A stretch of 49,676 nt of DNA, from the NCBI GenBank assembly GCA_020845935.1, contig JADLEV010000010.1:1-49676 (forward strand). Reading direction: 5' to 3'. Positions 36,873 to 45,541 of this stretch are shown here, one piece after another. The notes under the pieces were generated by a model that worked only from the letters and a program-made list of their open reading frames with translations, had not been told where the DNA came from and searched no databases. Position numbers and translations under genes: made by a program. How positions within the stretch are numbered: position 1 is the first letter of the stretch; every line of letters begins with the position of its first letter. Source of the DNA: Gammaproteobacteria bacterium (lineage in GTDB: Bacteria > Pseudomonadota > Gammaproteobacteria > Ga0077536).

Positions 36873-37216
36873 CCAGGAGTGCTCCAGCGGCAGTGAACGA
36901 GGGTGCCGAACTTTATCACAGGGGCGCCGCGGCACGGTTCTGACCATCCGTAACTTCGCTACCGGCGTGTGCCCCCGTTGTCCGCCGCGGCAAAGCAGGG
37001 CACAATAGCAAAACTGATTCGAGTCAGTTTGTGAATTGGCGTTCACCGTATCTCGCGCCCGGTGCCGCCAAGGCCTTCAGGGTGGACGGCTGTCTCCGTG
37101 GTTCGCGAGGGAACGTGCGTCGGTAGTCTGGCGGAGGCGGCGGCAGATCCTCGAAGCGACAATTATCTTGGTGCGAGCACGGTACTGAAGGCCCAGCCGG
37201 GCTCGGGTTGTGTGGA
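36873..37216. promoter_or_regulatory. 344-base divergent region with fnr promoter and Crp/Fnr-like palindrome
   Basis: No gene. For the plus-strand regulator, TTGTCC (36978-36983), a 17-base spacer and CACAAT (37001-37006) form a reasonable promoter with a start site near 37013. Over that start lies AAACTGA-N6-TCAGTTT (37011-37030), 7-bp arms in perfect inverted symmetry. The inner part CTGAT-N4-GTCAG has the spacing of an FNR box (TTGAT-N4-ATCAA) but three mismatches. A site on the transcription start usually represses, so it may be an autoregulatory operator. The leader from there to ATG 37217 is about 200 bases and shows no known riboswitch. Confidence 0.6.
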
Positions 37217-37972
37217 ATGGTTGGTGAATTGAAGGTCATTCAGGGGGGGCGTGAGGAAAGGCGTTGCGCGCAATGCAGCCTGCGGCCGATTTGCCTGCCG
37301 GAATCCCTGCCGGACAGCTACATCCACGAAATCAGCAAGATCATCAAGACGCAGCCTCCGGTGGCCAAGAACGGCTCGCTGTACCGCCAGGGCGAAGCGT
37401 TCGCGATGGTATATGCGTTGCGCGCCGGTACCGTGAAGAATGTTTCGGTTTCTGAAGATGGCATCGAATACGTCAATGGCTTTCATTTTCCCGGCGATTT
37501 GATAGGCCTCGAATCCCTGGGCCACGGCAGCTACACGAGTTCGGCAATTGCGCTCGAACGCATCAGTGTCTGCGGTGTGCCAATCAAACAGTTGGAAGCG
37601 CTATGCAGCGAGGACAGCCGCATGATGCGCCGCATCTTCGACGAATTCGGCAAGGAGTTCAGTGGAGGCGAGGTCGCACGCAAACGCCTGCTGCGACATG
37701 ATGCCGAGGAGCGCCTTGCCGACTTTCTGGTTGAAACGGCGAAGCGGCTGGAGAACACCGGACGGTCATCGACCGATCTCTATCTCAGCATGTCGCGGCG
37801 GGACATCGGTCGCTACATTGGTCTCGCCCCGGAAACCGTGAGCCGCAGCTTCACCCGGCTCGAGGATGCCGGCCTGCTGCGGGTCGAAGGCAAGCGCGTC
37901 CAGATTCTCGATCCGCGGCGGTTGCTGCGCTTGGTCGAGACGACCTCCAGCCTGCGTTCACTGAAAGATTGA
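37217..37972 (+). CDS. fnr: FNR/ANR-family oxygen-responsive transcription regulator
   Basis: A 251-residue Crp/Fnr-family activator. The N-terminal cluster motif C17-x2-C20-x5-C26 matches E. coli FNR (C20, C23, C29), and the fourth ligand is Cys119 in ISVCGVPIKQLEAL (E. coli Cys122), so it should hold an oxygen-labile [4Fe-4S] cluster. A cNMP-fold core (GSLYRQGEAFAMVYALRAGT) leads to the helix-turn-helix MSRRDIGRYIGLAPETVSRS, whose E-x-x-SR recognition residues predict TTGAT-N4-ATCAA binding. ATG 37217 is chosen over an upstream in-frame TTG. A run of seven G (37243-37249) lies 9 codons into the gene. It is a likely controller of the nar operon. Confidence 0.96.
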   Translation: MVGELKVIQGGREERRCAQCSLRPICLPESLPDSYIHEISKIIKTQPPVAKNGSLYRQGEAFAMVYALRAGTVKNVSVSEDGIEYVNGFHFPGDLIGLESLGHGSYTSSAIALERISVCGVPIKQLEALCSEDSRMMRRIFDEFGKEFSGGEVARKRLLRHDAEERLADFLVETAKRLENTGRSSTDLYLSMSRRDIGRYIGLAPETVSRSFTRLEDAGLLRVEGKRVQILDPRRLLRLVETTSSLRSLKD

Positions 37973-37992
37973 GCCCGCCGCTAACACCCTGA

Positions 37993-38016
37993 AGCCTTGC
38001 GCTTTGTAACAAGGCT
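37993..38016 (+). terminator. Weak hairpin after fnr
   Basis: AGCCTTG (37993-37999) pairs with CAAGGCT (38010-38016) around a 10-base loop, 20 bases after the fnr stop. Only a 7-bp stem and no T-run, so weak support. A TACAAT element (38034-38039) just downstream may be the -10 of the polysaccharide gene at 38098. Confidence 0.4.
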
Positions 38017-38097
38017 GTCGCGCGAATCAGGTTTACAATCTCGCGCCGTCGGCACACCGGCCGGCGGTTCGAATCTCCGGCGACTCGGGAACAGCGA

Positions 38098-39108
38098 ATG
38101 AAAGTCTTGGTAACCGGCGCGGCCGGTTTTATCGGCGCCCGTTTGTGCGAGCGACTGCTTGAGCGTGGCGACCAAGTCGTCGGCGTCGACAATCTCAACG
38201 ACTATTACGACGTCCGCCTGAAGCAGGCACGTCTTGCGCGCTTGCAGGGCCAGCAGCGCTTTGCCTTTCACAAGCTCGACATCGCCGACCGCACGGCCAT
38301 GGAGCGCTTGTTTGCTACAGAACGGCCCCAGCGGGTGATGAACCTTGCGGCGCAGGCCGGAGTCCGCTATTCGTTGCAGAACCCGCATGCCTACGTCGAG
38401 GCGAATGTCATCGGCTTCCTGAACGTGCTTGAGGGTTGCCGCCACCATGGCGTCGAGCACCTCGTCTACGCGTCCACCAGCTCGGTCTATGGTGCCAATA
38501 CGAACATGCCGTTTTCGGTCAACGACAACGTCGATCACCCGGTGTCGATGTATGCGGCGACGAAGAAAGCGAACGAATTGATGGCCCATTCGTACAGCCA
38601 TCTGTTCCGGCTGCCGACCACCGGCCTGCGCTTCTTTACCGTCTACGGACCGTGGGGCCGCCCGGACATGTCGCTGTTCCTGTTCACACGCAACATCCTT
38701 GCCGGTGAGCCGATCGACGTGTTCAATCATGGCAACCATCGGCGTGATTTCACCTACGTGGACGATATCGTCGAAGGCGTGCTGCGGGCGATCGATCGGG
38801 TGGCGACGCCCAACCTGAATTGGGATGGCGCGCACCCGGAACCGGGGACGAGTCTGGCGCCTTACCGGGTATACAACATTGGCGCAAACCGGCCGGTGCC
38901 ATTGCTCGAGTTCATCGCGACCTTGGAGCGCTGCCTCGGTCGCAAGGCACAGATGAACATGTTGCCGCTGCAGCCAGGTGATGTTCCAGATACCTACGCC
39001 GATGTCGATACTCTGGTCGCGGATGTCGGTTACCGGCCGCGCACCAGTATCGAGGAAGGCATTGCCAGATTCGTCGCCTGGTACAAGGACTACTACCACG
39101 TAGCCTGA
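38098..39108 (+). CDS. UDP-glucuronate 4-epimerase (extended SDR)
   Basis: A 336-residue extended short-chain dehydrogenase/reductase that, in its closest family, converts UDP-glucuronate to UDP-galacturonate. NAD-binding motif [18 protein letters not shown] near residue 7; the family marker [28 protein letters not shown]; catalytic Ser/Thr in YASTSSVYG and YxxxK in [23 protein letters not shown] and the uronic acid-specific pattern [18 protein letters not shown]. Length is right for this group. It opens the sugar-nucleotide run; the substrate UDP-GlcA would be made by Ugd two genes downstream. Confidence 0.93.
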   Translation: MKVLVTGAAGFIGARLCERLLERGDQVVGVDNLNDYYDVRLKQARLARLQGQQRFAFHKLDIADRTAMERLFATERPQRVMNLAAQAGVRYSLQNPHAYVEANVIGFLNVLEGCRHHGVEHLVYASTSSVYGANTNMPFSVNDNVDHPVSMYAATKKANELMAHSYSHLFRLPTTGLRFFTVYGPWGRPDMSLFLFTRNILAGEPIDVFNHGNHRRDFTYVDDIVEGVLRAIDRVATPNLNWDGAHPEPGTSLAPYRVYNIGANRPVPLLEFIATLERCLGRKAQMNMLPLQPGDVPDTYADVDTLVADVGYRPRTSIEEGIARFVAWYKDYYHVA

Positions 39109-39154
39109 GCACGGCACCAACGCTGCGGCAAATTGGAACTCGAAGGAAACACCC

Positions 39155-40438
39155 ATGCACAACAGAAAGATAGCGGTGGTTGGTCTTGGCTATGTCGGTC
39201 TGCCGGTCGCGGTGGCATTCGGCAAACAGGCTCGTACCATCGGTTTCGACATCAATGCCGCGCGGATCGCCGAGTTGCAAGCGGGCCACGATGCCACCAA
39301 TGAAGTCGGCGCGGCCGACCTCGCTGCGACCAATGTCGAGTTCACCGCTGATCCGCAGTCCTTGCGTCAGGCGGACTTTCATATCGTGGCGGTTCCGACT
39401 CCGGTTGATGAAGCCAAGATCCCCGACCTCAGTCCGGTATTGAAAGCTTCGGCGACGGTGGGTGCACAGTTGAAGCGCGGCGATATCGTAGTGTTTGAAT
39501 CGACCGTCTATCCGGGGGCCACCGAAGAGGAATGCGTGCCGGTGCTCGAACGGTACTCGGGCTTGCGTTGCGGCACCGACTTCTTCATCGGCTATTCGCC
39601 GGAGCGGATCAATCCGGGCGATACCGAGCATACGTTCGCCAAGATTACCAAGGTTGTCTCCGGCCAGACGCCGGAGGTGCTCGACATCGTCGCGGCGGTT
39701 TACGGCAGCGTAGTTACCGCCGGCGTGCATCGCGCCACCAGCGTGCGCGTCGCCGAGGCGGCCAAGGTGATCGAGAACACGCAGCGGGATCTGAACATCG
39801 CGCTGATGAATGAGTTGGCTCTGATCTTCAATCGCATGGGTATCGACACCCGCGATGTGCTGGCCGCGGCCGGCACCAAGTGGAATTTCCTCAGGTTCGA
39901 TCCGGGCCTGGTCGGCGGCCATTGCATCGGTGTCGATCCCTATTACCTGACGCACAAGGCCGCAGTGCTCGGTTACATCCCGCAGGTGATCCTTGCCGGC
40001 CGCAGCATCAACGACAACATGGGACGTTATGTCGCGCAGCAGGCAGTGAAGCTGATGATTCAACAGGGTAGTGTGGTCAAGGGCGCCACCGTGACCGTGC
40101 TTGGCTTGACCTTCAAGGAGGATGTGCCGGATCTGCGCAACACCCGGGTCATCGACATCATTCGCGAACTTGAAGACTTCGGCGTGGTGGTTCAGGTGCT
40201 CGATCCGCACGCGGCGCCGGAGGAGGCAATTGCGGAATACGGCATCACGTTGCGCCACGCCGACAATCTGGCGCCCGCCGACGCCGTGATTCTCGCGGTG
40301 CCACACAAGAACTATGTCTCTGCGGGATGGCCAGGCATTTGTGGGCTGCTGCGCAACGGTCATGGGCCGGTCCTGGATGTGAAGGCTCGTTTGCCGCGCG
40401 AGCAAACGCCAGCGGACATTTGCCTGTGGCGACTGTAA
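39155..40438 (+). CDS. tviB: UDP-N-acetylhexosamine 6-dehydrogenase (TviB/WbpO type)
   Basis: A 427-residue NAD-dependent dehydrogenase that oxidises C6 of UDP-GlcNAc or UDP-GalNAc to the uronic acid. N-terminal Rossmann motif GLGYVGLPVAVAFGK; the markers VVFESTVYPGATEEECVPVL, YSPERINPGD and KVIENTQRDLNIALMNELA; catalytic Cys257 in LVGGHCIGVDPYYLTHKA; and GLTFKEDVPDLRNTR in the C-terminal domain. The sequence tracks Salmonella TviB closely by eye, so it belongs to the TviB/WbpO group rather than glucose dehydrogenases. Which hexosamine is used cannot be decided. It lies 46 bases after the epimerase. Confidence 0.92.
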   Translation: MHNRKIAVVGLGYVGLPVAVAFGKQARTIGFDINAARIAELQAGHDATNEVGAADLAATNVEFTADPQSLRQADFHIVAVPTPVDEAKIPDLSPVLKASATVGAQLKRGDIVVFESTVYPGATEEECVPVLERYSGLRCGTDFFIGYSPERINPGDTEHTFAKITKVVSGQTPEVLDIVAAVYGSVVTAGVHRATSVRVAEAAKVIENTQRDLNIALMNELALIFNRMGIDTRDVLAAAGTKWNFLRFDPGLVGGHCIGVDPYYLTHKAAVLGYIPQVILAGRSINDNMGRYVAQQAVKLMIQQGSVVKGATVTVLGLTFKEDVPDLRNTRVIDIIRELEDFGVVVQVLDPHAAPEEAIAEYGITLRHADNLAPADAVILAVPHKNYVSAGWPGICGLLRNGHGPVLDVKARLPREQTPADICLWRL

Positions 40439-40461
40439 CGAACTAACGGGGAACCGCCGCG

Positions 40462-41817
40462 ATGAATGTCACGATGATTGGAGCTGGCTATGTCGGCCTC
40501 GTTTCCGGTGCCTGTTTTGCCGAATTCGGCGCGAACGTTACCTGCCTTGATGTCGACGCGAAGCGGATCGAGGCATTGCGCGCGGCTCGGATGCCGATCT
40601 ACGAGCCTGGACTCGATGCGCTGGTGGCCCGCAATGTCGCCGGCGGCCGGTTGCATTTCACGACGGACTTCGATCCGGCCATCGCTGAGGCCGACCTGAT
40701 CTTCATCGCGGTCGGGACGCCGAGTCGTCGCGGCGACGGCTATGCCGATCTGTCCTATATCTATCCGGCCGCGCGCGACATTGCGCCGCGGCTGCGTGGC
40801 TATACCGTCATCGTCGACAAGTCGACGGTGCCGGTCGGCACTGCGCGCAACGTCGAGCGGATCATCCGGGAACTGAATCCGCAGGCCGATTTCGATGTGG
40901 CGTCCAATCCTGAATTCCTGCGCGAAGGTGCCGCCATCAGTGACGTCATGCGGCCGGAGCGGGTCGTGCTGGGTGTCAGCAATGCCCGCGCCGAGCAGGC
41001 GCTGCGCGTGCTGTACCGGCCGCTGAACCGGATCGAGGTCCCGAGTCTCGTCACCGATCTCGAATCAGCCGAATTGATCAAATATGCGGCGAATGCGTTT
41101 CTCGCCACCAAGATCAGTTTCATCAACGAGATGTCGATGCTGTGCGAAGCCGTTGGCGCCGACGTCCATGCCGTTGCCCGAGGCATGGGCATGGACAAGC
41201 GCATCGGTGCGAAATTCCTGCACCCGGGGCCTGGTTACGGCGGCTCATGCTTTCCGAAGGATACGCAGGCGCTGGCCCGCATCGCGCAGGAAAATGGGGT
41301 CACCAGCCGCATCGTCGAGGCGGTCATCGAGGTCAATGCGGCGCAGAAGGCGAGAATGATCAAGAAGGTCCGTCAGGCCCTGGGCGGATCCGAAGCGGGC
41401 AAGACTATCGGCGTGCTCGGCCTCACGTTCAAACCGGAAACCGACGACATGCGCGATGCGCCCGCATTATCGATCCTGCCGGCATTGCTGGAAAAGGGTG
41501 CACGCATTCGGGCCCATGATCCGCAAGGCATGCATGAAGCTGCGGCCCTGTTGCCGGACGGAATCACCTACTGCTCACAGCCGTTCGAGGTGTTCGACGG
41601 CGCCGATGCCGGGCTGCTGTTGACCGAGTGGAACGTCTACCGCGGGCTCGACATGGCCGTGGCGAAGCAACGCATGCGCGGCAGTGCCTTCGTCGATTTG
41701 CGCAACGTTTACGACCCGCGAGCGATGCGCGCACTGGGCTTCAATTACGACTGTGTCGGCCGGCCGGGACAGGCCGGGGTGGCGGTTCATGCCAGCGACG
41801 GAACCGCTGCCGTTTAA
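40462..41817 (+). CDS. ugd: UDP-glucose 6-dehydrogenase
   Basis: A 451-residue enzyme making UDP-glucuronate from UDP-glucose with two NAD. N-terminal GAGYVGLVSGACFAEFGANV; STVPVGTARNVE; SNPEFLREGAAISDVMRPER; catalytic Cys263 in GPGYGGSCFPKDTQALA; and GLTFKPETDDMRDAPALSI. These are the standard Ugd signatures and the length is normal. Its product feeds the 4-epimerase at 38098, and its substrate comes from GalU at 47504. Its last 29 bases overlap the start of the aminotransferase gene in another frame. Confidence 0.96.
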   Translation: MNVTMIGAGYVGLVSGACFAEFGANVTCLDVDAKRIEALRAARMPIYEPGLDALVARNVAGGRLHFTTDFDPAIAEADLIFIAVGTPSRRGDGYADLSYIYPAARDIAPRLRGYTVIVDKSTVPVGTARNVERIIRELNPQADFDVASNPEFLREGAAISDVMRPERVVLGVSNARAEQALRVLYRPLNRIEVPSLVTDLESAELIKYAANAFLATKISFINEMSMLCEAVGADVHAVARGMGMDKRIGAKFLHPGPGYGGSCFPKDTQALARIAQENGVTSRIVEAVIEVNAAQKARMIKKVRQALGGSEAGKTIGVLGLTFKPETDDMRDAPALSILPALLEKGARIRAHDPQGMHEAAALLPDGITYCSQPFEVFDGADAGLLLTEWNVYRGLDMAVAKQRMRGSAFVDLRNVYDPRAMRALGFNYDCVGRPGQAGVAVHASDGTAAV

Positions 41818-42922
41818 CGACTTGCAGGCCCAGCGCCGGCGGATTGCGCCGGCCATAGAGCGCGCCCTGCACGGGGTGCTGGAACATGGCCTGTACATCA
41901 ATGGGCCGGAAGTCGCCCGGCTGGAAGAGGAACTTGCTGCGTTCTGCGGTGCGCGCCATGTCGTTGCTTGCAGCAGCGGCACCGATGCTTTGGTGCTGGC
42001 GCTGCTTGCGTTACGGATCGGTGCGGGCGATGCGGTGTTCGTGCCGGCGTTCACCTTCGCCGCGACCGCGGAGGCGGTGGCGCTGGTTGGTGCGACGCCG
42101 GTCTTTGTCGATATCGATCCGCGCTATGCGCTGCTCGACCCAGCGGGGATCGAGGCCGCGATAGTTCATGTCGGGTCGCTCGGACTGCGGCCACGCGCAA
42201 TCATTCCAGTCGATCTCTATGGTCAGCCTGCGGATTACATCGCAATCAATGCCATCGCCGCACGCCACGGCATGGCCGTGATCGCCGATGCGGCACAAAG
42301 TTTTGGCGCCATGCTGGCGGGCCGGCCGGTCGGCCAGCTTGCCCCGATCACGGTGACGAGTTTCTTTCCGGCCAAACCGTTCGGGTGTTATGGCGATGGT
42401 GGTGCGGTCATCACCGCAGATGGCGCCTTGGCCGAAGCATTGCGCAGTTTGCGCGAGCATGGTCGGGGTGCGGCACGCTATGACCATCAGCGCATCGGCC
42501 TGAACGCCCGGCTCGACACGCTGCAAGCGGCGATCCTGCTGGAAAAACTCGCGATCTTTGCCGACGAGATCGAACAGCGCGAACAGGCGGCGCGACGCTA
42601 CACGGCCGGTCTGCGCGACGTCGTCGCAACGCCGGAAGTTGGTGAGGGCAATCGTTCGGTCTGGGCGCAATACACGATCCGTGTCGCCGATCGCGAGGGT
42701 CTGGCGCAGCGGCTGCATGCCGTCGGCGTTCCGACTGCCGTGCACTATCCTTGTCCGGTCGCGCGGCAGCCGGCCTATCGACAGTTTCCGATCGCACCGG
42801 CGGGTATCGGCAACGCCGAACGTTGGTCTGCCATGGTCCTGAGTCTGCCGCTGCACGCCTATCTCGACGCCGCGACGCAGCAGCGGATCATCACCGCGGT
42901 CCGAACCGCGCTCGGCGATTGA
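41789..42922 (+). CDS. DegT/DnrJ/EryC1-family sugar aminotransferase
   Basis: A 377-residue PLP enzyme that puts an amino group on a keto-sugar nucleotide. The PLP-binding Lys196 lies in SFFPAKPFGCYGDGGAV; other marks are NGPEVARLEEELAAFCGARH, SGTDALVLALLA, TFAATAEAVALVGATPVFVD and IADAAQSFGA. Resembles WbpE-type (3-amino uronic acid) and 4-amino enzymes; without the WbpB/WbpD partners here, the 4-keto product of the WbpM-type dehydratase or another keto-sugar is a possible substrate (inference). ATG 41789 overlaps the ugd end by 29 bases, so translation is probably coupled. Confidence 0.9.
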   Translation: MPATEPLPFNDLQAQRRRIAPAIERALHGVLEHGLYINGPEVARLEEELAAFCGARHVVACSSGTDALVLALLALRIGAGDAVFVPAFTFAATAEAVALVGATPVFVDIDPRYALLDPAGIEAAIVHVGSLGLRPRAIIPVDLYGQPADYIAINAIAARHGMAVIADAAQSFGAMLAGRPVGQLAPITVTSFFPAKPFGCYGDGGAVITADGALAEALRSLREHGRGAARYDHQRIGLNARLDTLQAAILLEKLAIFADEIEQREQAARRYTAGLRDVVATPEVGEGNRSVWAQYTIRVADREGLAQRLHAVGVPTAVHYPCPVARQPAYRQFPIAPAGIGNAERWSAMVLSLPLHAYLDAATQQRIITAVRTALGD

Positions 42923-42979
42923 GCGTGCTCGGGGGGCGGCAGCATCCGTCGCGAAGTCGGGAGCGCATGGCGGCCGGGC

Positions 42980-44005
42980 GTGCCTGACCACGCCGCGATC
43001 CTCGTCGCTGGCATGACCGCGGCCTTTCTCTGCGCCACGCTGTTGACGAGAGTGGTCCACGGCTATGCGTCGCAACACATGCTCGATCGACCGAAGGCAC
43101 GCAGCGGGCATTCCCGGCCGATACCGCGCGGCGGTGGTATCGCGATCGTGGCAACCGTACTCGTGGGAACGCTGGCAATCTACTGCTATGGTTGGTTGCC
43201 GGGACGGGTCGCGTTGGCACTCGTCGCGGGCGGCGCGGCGATTGCTCTGCTCGGTTGGCATGATGATCGCCAGGAACTGTCGGCCACCTGGCGGCTGTTG
43301 GTGCAGACGTTGATTGCCGGCTTCGCCGTCGCAATGCTTGGCGGTCTGGCCACGCTCGATCTTGGCTTCAGGCACTTGTCGCTGGGATTGGCGGGCGCGG
43401 CGCTGGCATTGGTGACGTTCGTCTGGTTGATCAATCTGTACAACTTCATGGATGGCAGCGATGGACTCGCCGGAGTGCAGGCCATCGGCGCCGGGATTGC
43501 CGGTGCCAGCCTGGCGTTCACGCACGATGCCCCCGGGCTTGGCGCGGTCGCATTGCTGGTCGTTGCCGCCAGCGGCGGATTTCTGGTATGGAACTGGTCG
43601 CCGGCACGGATCTTCATGGGCGATGTGGGCAGCTGCTTTCTGGGCTACACGTTCGCACTACTGACTTTCGCCGGTGAACGTACAGCGGCGCTACCGGCAT
43701 TGACCTGGATGCTGCCGTTGGCGGTGTTTGTCGGTGACGCCACGCTGACCTTGAGCGGACGTTACCTGCGCGGTGCTCGCTGCACGGAGGCGCACCGGGA
43801 GCATGCCTATCAGCGCTTGCTCGATGCCGGCTATAGCCCGCGCATCGTCGCACTCGGCCTGGCCGCGATTCATGTGTTTGGACTATGGCCGGCGACGTGG
43901 CTGGTCGGAGTTCGGCCGGAACTGCTGCTGCCGGTGATTGCGTTGACCTATCTGTTGCTCACCGTGCTCTGGTTGCTGGTGCAACGACGGTCACGGCGGG
44001 CCTAA
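42980..44005 (+). CDS. WbpL/WecA-type undecaprenyl-phosphate sugar-1-phosphate transferase
   Basis: A 341-residue multi-spanning membrane enzyme of the MraY/WecA family that starts glycan assembly by moving HexNAc-1-phosphate to undecaprenyl phosphate. Conserved cytoplasmic motifs: HSRPIPRGGGIAIVA, GWHDDRQELSATWRL, LINLYNFMDGSDGLAGVQAI and ARIFMGDVGSCFLGY, and a final EAHREHAYQRL (the HxxH-type loop). About ten hydrophobic helices. The NFMDGSDG form matches the WbpL subgroup, which uses UDP-FucNAc or UDP-QuiNAc. GTG 42980 is used as start; the next ATG (43013) would cut into helix 1. Confidence 0.93.
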   Translation: MPDHAAILVAGMTAAFLCATLLTRVVHGYASQHMLDRPKARSGHSRPIPRGGGIAIVATVLVGTLAIYCYGWLPGRVALALVAGGAAIALLGWHDDRQELSATWRLLVQTLIAGFAVAMLGGLATLDLGFRHLSLGLAGAALALVTFVWLINLYNFMDGSDGLAGVQAIGAGIAGASLAFTHDAPGLGAVALLVVAASGGFLVWNWSPARIFMGDVGSCFLGYTFALLTFAGERTAALPALTWMLPLAVFVGDATLTLSGRYLRGARCTEAHREHAYQRLLDAGYSPRIVALGLAAIHVFGLWPATWLVGVRPELLLPVIALTYLLLTVLWLLVQRRSRRA

Positions 44006-44089
44006 GGGAGGCTCTGACGATTGCAGCGTCGCCATGAATGAACTGAAAGCGGTGTCGCTGACATCGCGCTGTACGAAACGAGGTGATGT

Positions 44090-45532
44090 GTGAAGTTGAT
44101 TCCGACGATTTTGGCGGGTGGCGGCGGGACCCGATTGTGGCCGTTGTCGCGGACCCAGTACCCGAAGCAGTTTCTGGCGTTGTGCGGCCGCGATTCACTA
44201 CTGCAGCAGACGTTGGTCAGGATCGATCGATCGGCTGCCGACGGCGAGGTCGGTGCGCCGATTGTCGTCTGCAATGAAGAGCATCGTTTCCTCGTTGCGG
44301 AGCAGGCGCGTTTGGCCAAGGTGACGCCGTCACAGGTCATCCTTGAACCGATTGGCCGCAACACCGCACCGGCATTGACCGCCGCGGCGCTGGCGGCGAC
44401 GCGCGACGGTGGTGATGCACTGTTGCTGATGATGCCGGCCGACCACCTGATCAATGACACCGAGACCTTTCGCGGCGCGGTTCATGCCGGTAGGTCCTTT
44501 GCACTGGACGGCAGCATCGTCACCTTCGGTATCGTCCCGGATCATCCAGCAACCGGTCTCGGCTATATCGAGCTGGGTGCCGCGTTGAACGCCGCGTCGG
44601 CGACATCGGGACGCGCACTCGCACTCGGAGGTTTCGTCGAAAAGCCGGAACTCGCATTGGCGCGGCATTTCGTCGAATCCGGCAAGTATCTCTGGAACAG
44701 CGGCATCTTTCTGGTTCGCGCCTCGATCTGGCTGCGCGCGATCCGGACGTTCCGCGCCGATATCGCCGATGCGGTACATCAGGCGGTGCACCGGGGTCGC
44801 GCCGACGGCTCTTTCTTTCGACTCGACGAAGCGACCTTTACCGCATGCCCGAGCGATTCGGTCGATTACGCCGTAATGGAGCGGTTGAGTCAGTCCGGGG
44901 AACTGCGCGGTGTCGTCATCAGTCTCGATGCCGGGTGGTCCGATGTCGGCTCCTGGGCCGGATTGTGGGAGGTGTCGGCAAAAGATCCACAAGGCAATCT
45001 GTTGCGGGGCGATGTCTGCGCCATCGAATCGAGCGGCAATCTAATATTTGCAGAGCATCGACTGGTGGCGGCAATTGGTTGCAATGATCTCGCGATCATC
45101 GAAACCGCGGATGCCGTGCTGGTGGCGCCGCGCGCCAGGTCCCAGGAGGTGAAACAGATTGTCGGTTGGCTCGAACAGCACAATCGGCGCGAGCGCCTAT
45201 TCCATCGCCGGCGGTTCCGGCCCTGGGGCAGCAGCGAATTGCTCGATTCCGGCAAGGGCTTTCGCGTCAACCGGCTGCGGCTCCACCCCGGTGGCGCGAT
45301 GGTTTTGCAGGCACACCAGCATCGAACCGAACGCTGGACCGTGGTGCACGGCCGCGCAACGATCACCTGCGGCGATGAGCAGATGACGCTCGGCGAGAAC
45401 GAATCGACGGCTGCGCCAGCGGGTGTCGTGCACCGGATCGCCAACGATGGTTCGATACCGCTTGAACTCATCGAGATCCAGTCGGGACCCTATCTCGGCG
45501 AAGAGGACACCGTTCGCTACGAGGACATATAA
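44090..45532 (+). CDS. manC: Bifunctional mannose-1-phosphate guanylyltransferase / mannose-6-phosphate isomerase (ManC/AlgA type)
   Basis: A 480-residue enzyme that makes GDP-mannose, the guanylyltransferase half first: ILAGGGGTRLWPLSRTQYPK near residue 7, EPIGRNTAPALTAAA and VEKPELALARHFVESGKYLW. A C-terminal cupin-type isomerase part starts near residue 375 with FRPWGSSELLDSGKGF and contains VLQAHQHRTERWTVVHG, with metal-binding His and Glu. Length and order match AlgA/ManC/XanB. A GTG start at 44090 with GAGG 6 bases upstream. No manB (phosphomannomutase) is in the window. It precedes the WbpM-type gene by 9 bases. Confidence 0.95.
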   Translation: MKLIPTILAGGGGTRLWPLSRTQYPKQFLALCGRDSLLQQTLVRIDRSAADGEVGAPIVVCNEEHRFLVAEQARLAKVTPSQVILEPIGRNTAPALTAAALAATRDGGDALLLMMPADHLINDTETFRGAVHAGRSFALDGSIVTFGIVPDHPATGLGYIELGAALNAASATSGRALALGGFVEKPELALARHFVESGKYLWNSGIFLVRASIWLRAIRTFRADIADAVHQAVHRGRADGSFFRLDEATFTACPSDSVDYAVMERLSQSGELRGVVISLDAGWSDVGSWAGLWEVSAKDPQGNLLRGDVCAIESSGNLIFAEHRLVAAIGCNDLAIIETADAVLVAPRARSQEVKQIVGWLEQHNRRERLFHRRRFRPWGSSELLDSGKGFRVNRLRLHPGGAMVLQAHQHRTERWTVVHGRATITCGDEQMTLGENESTAAPAGVVHRIANDGSIPLELIEIQSGPYLGEEDTVRYEDI

Positions 45533-45533
45533 T
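45528..45533 (+). promoter_or_regulatory. -10 element (TATAAT) overlapping the manC stop
   Basis: A perfect TATAAT ends 8 bases before the ATG at 45542, the same geometry as the prlC promoter. AGGACA (45504-45509) at 18-base spacing is a fair -35. Its TAA forms the manC stop. It would give the next gene an almost leaderless internal promoter. Chance from the end of the coding sequence is possible. Confidence 0.4.
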
Positions 45534-45541
45534 CCGTCGCC

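Noticed and set aside
37031-37216. A riboswitch in the long fnr leader
   Set aside because: No known riboswitch core or strong stem was seen; the leader length depends on a predicted, unmapped start site.
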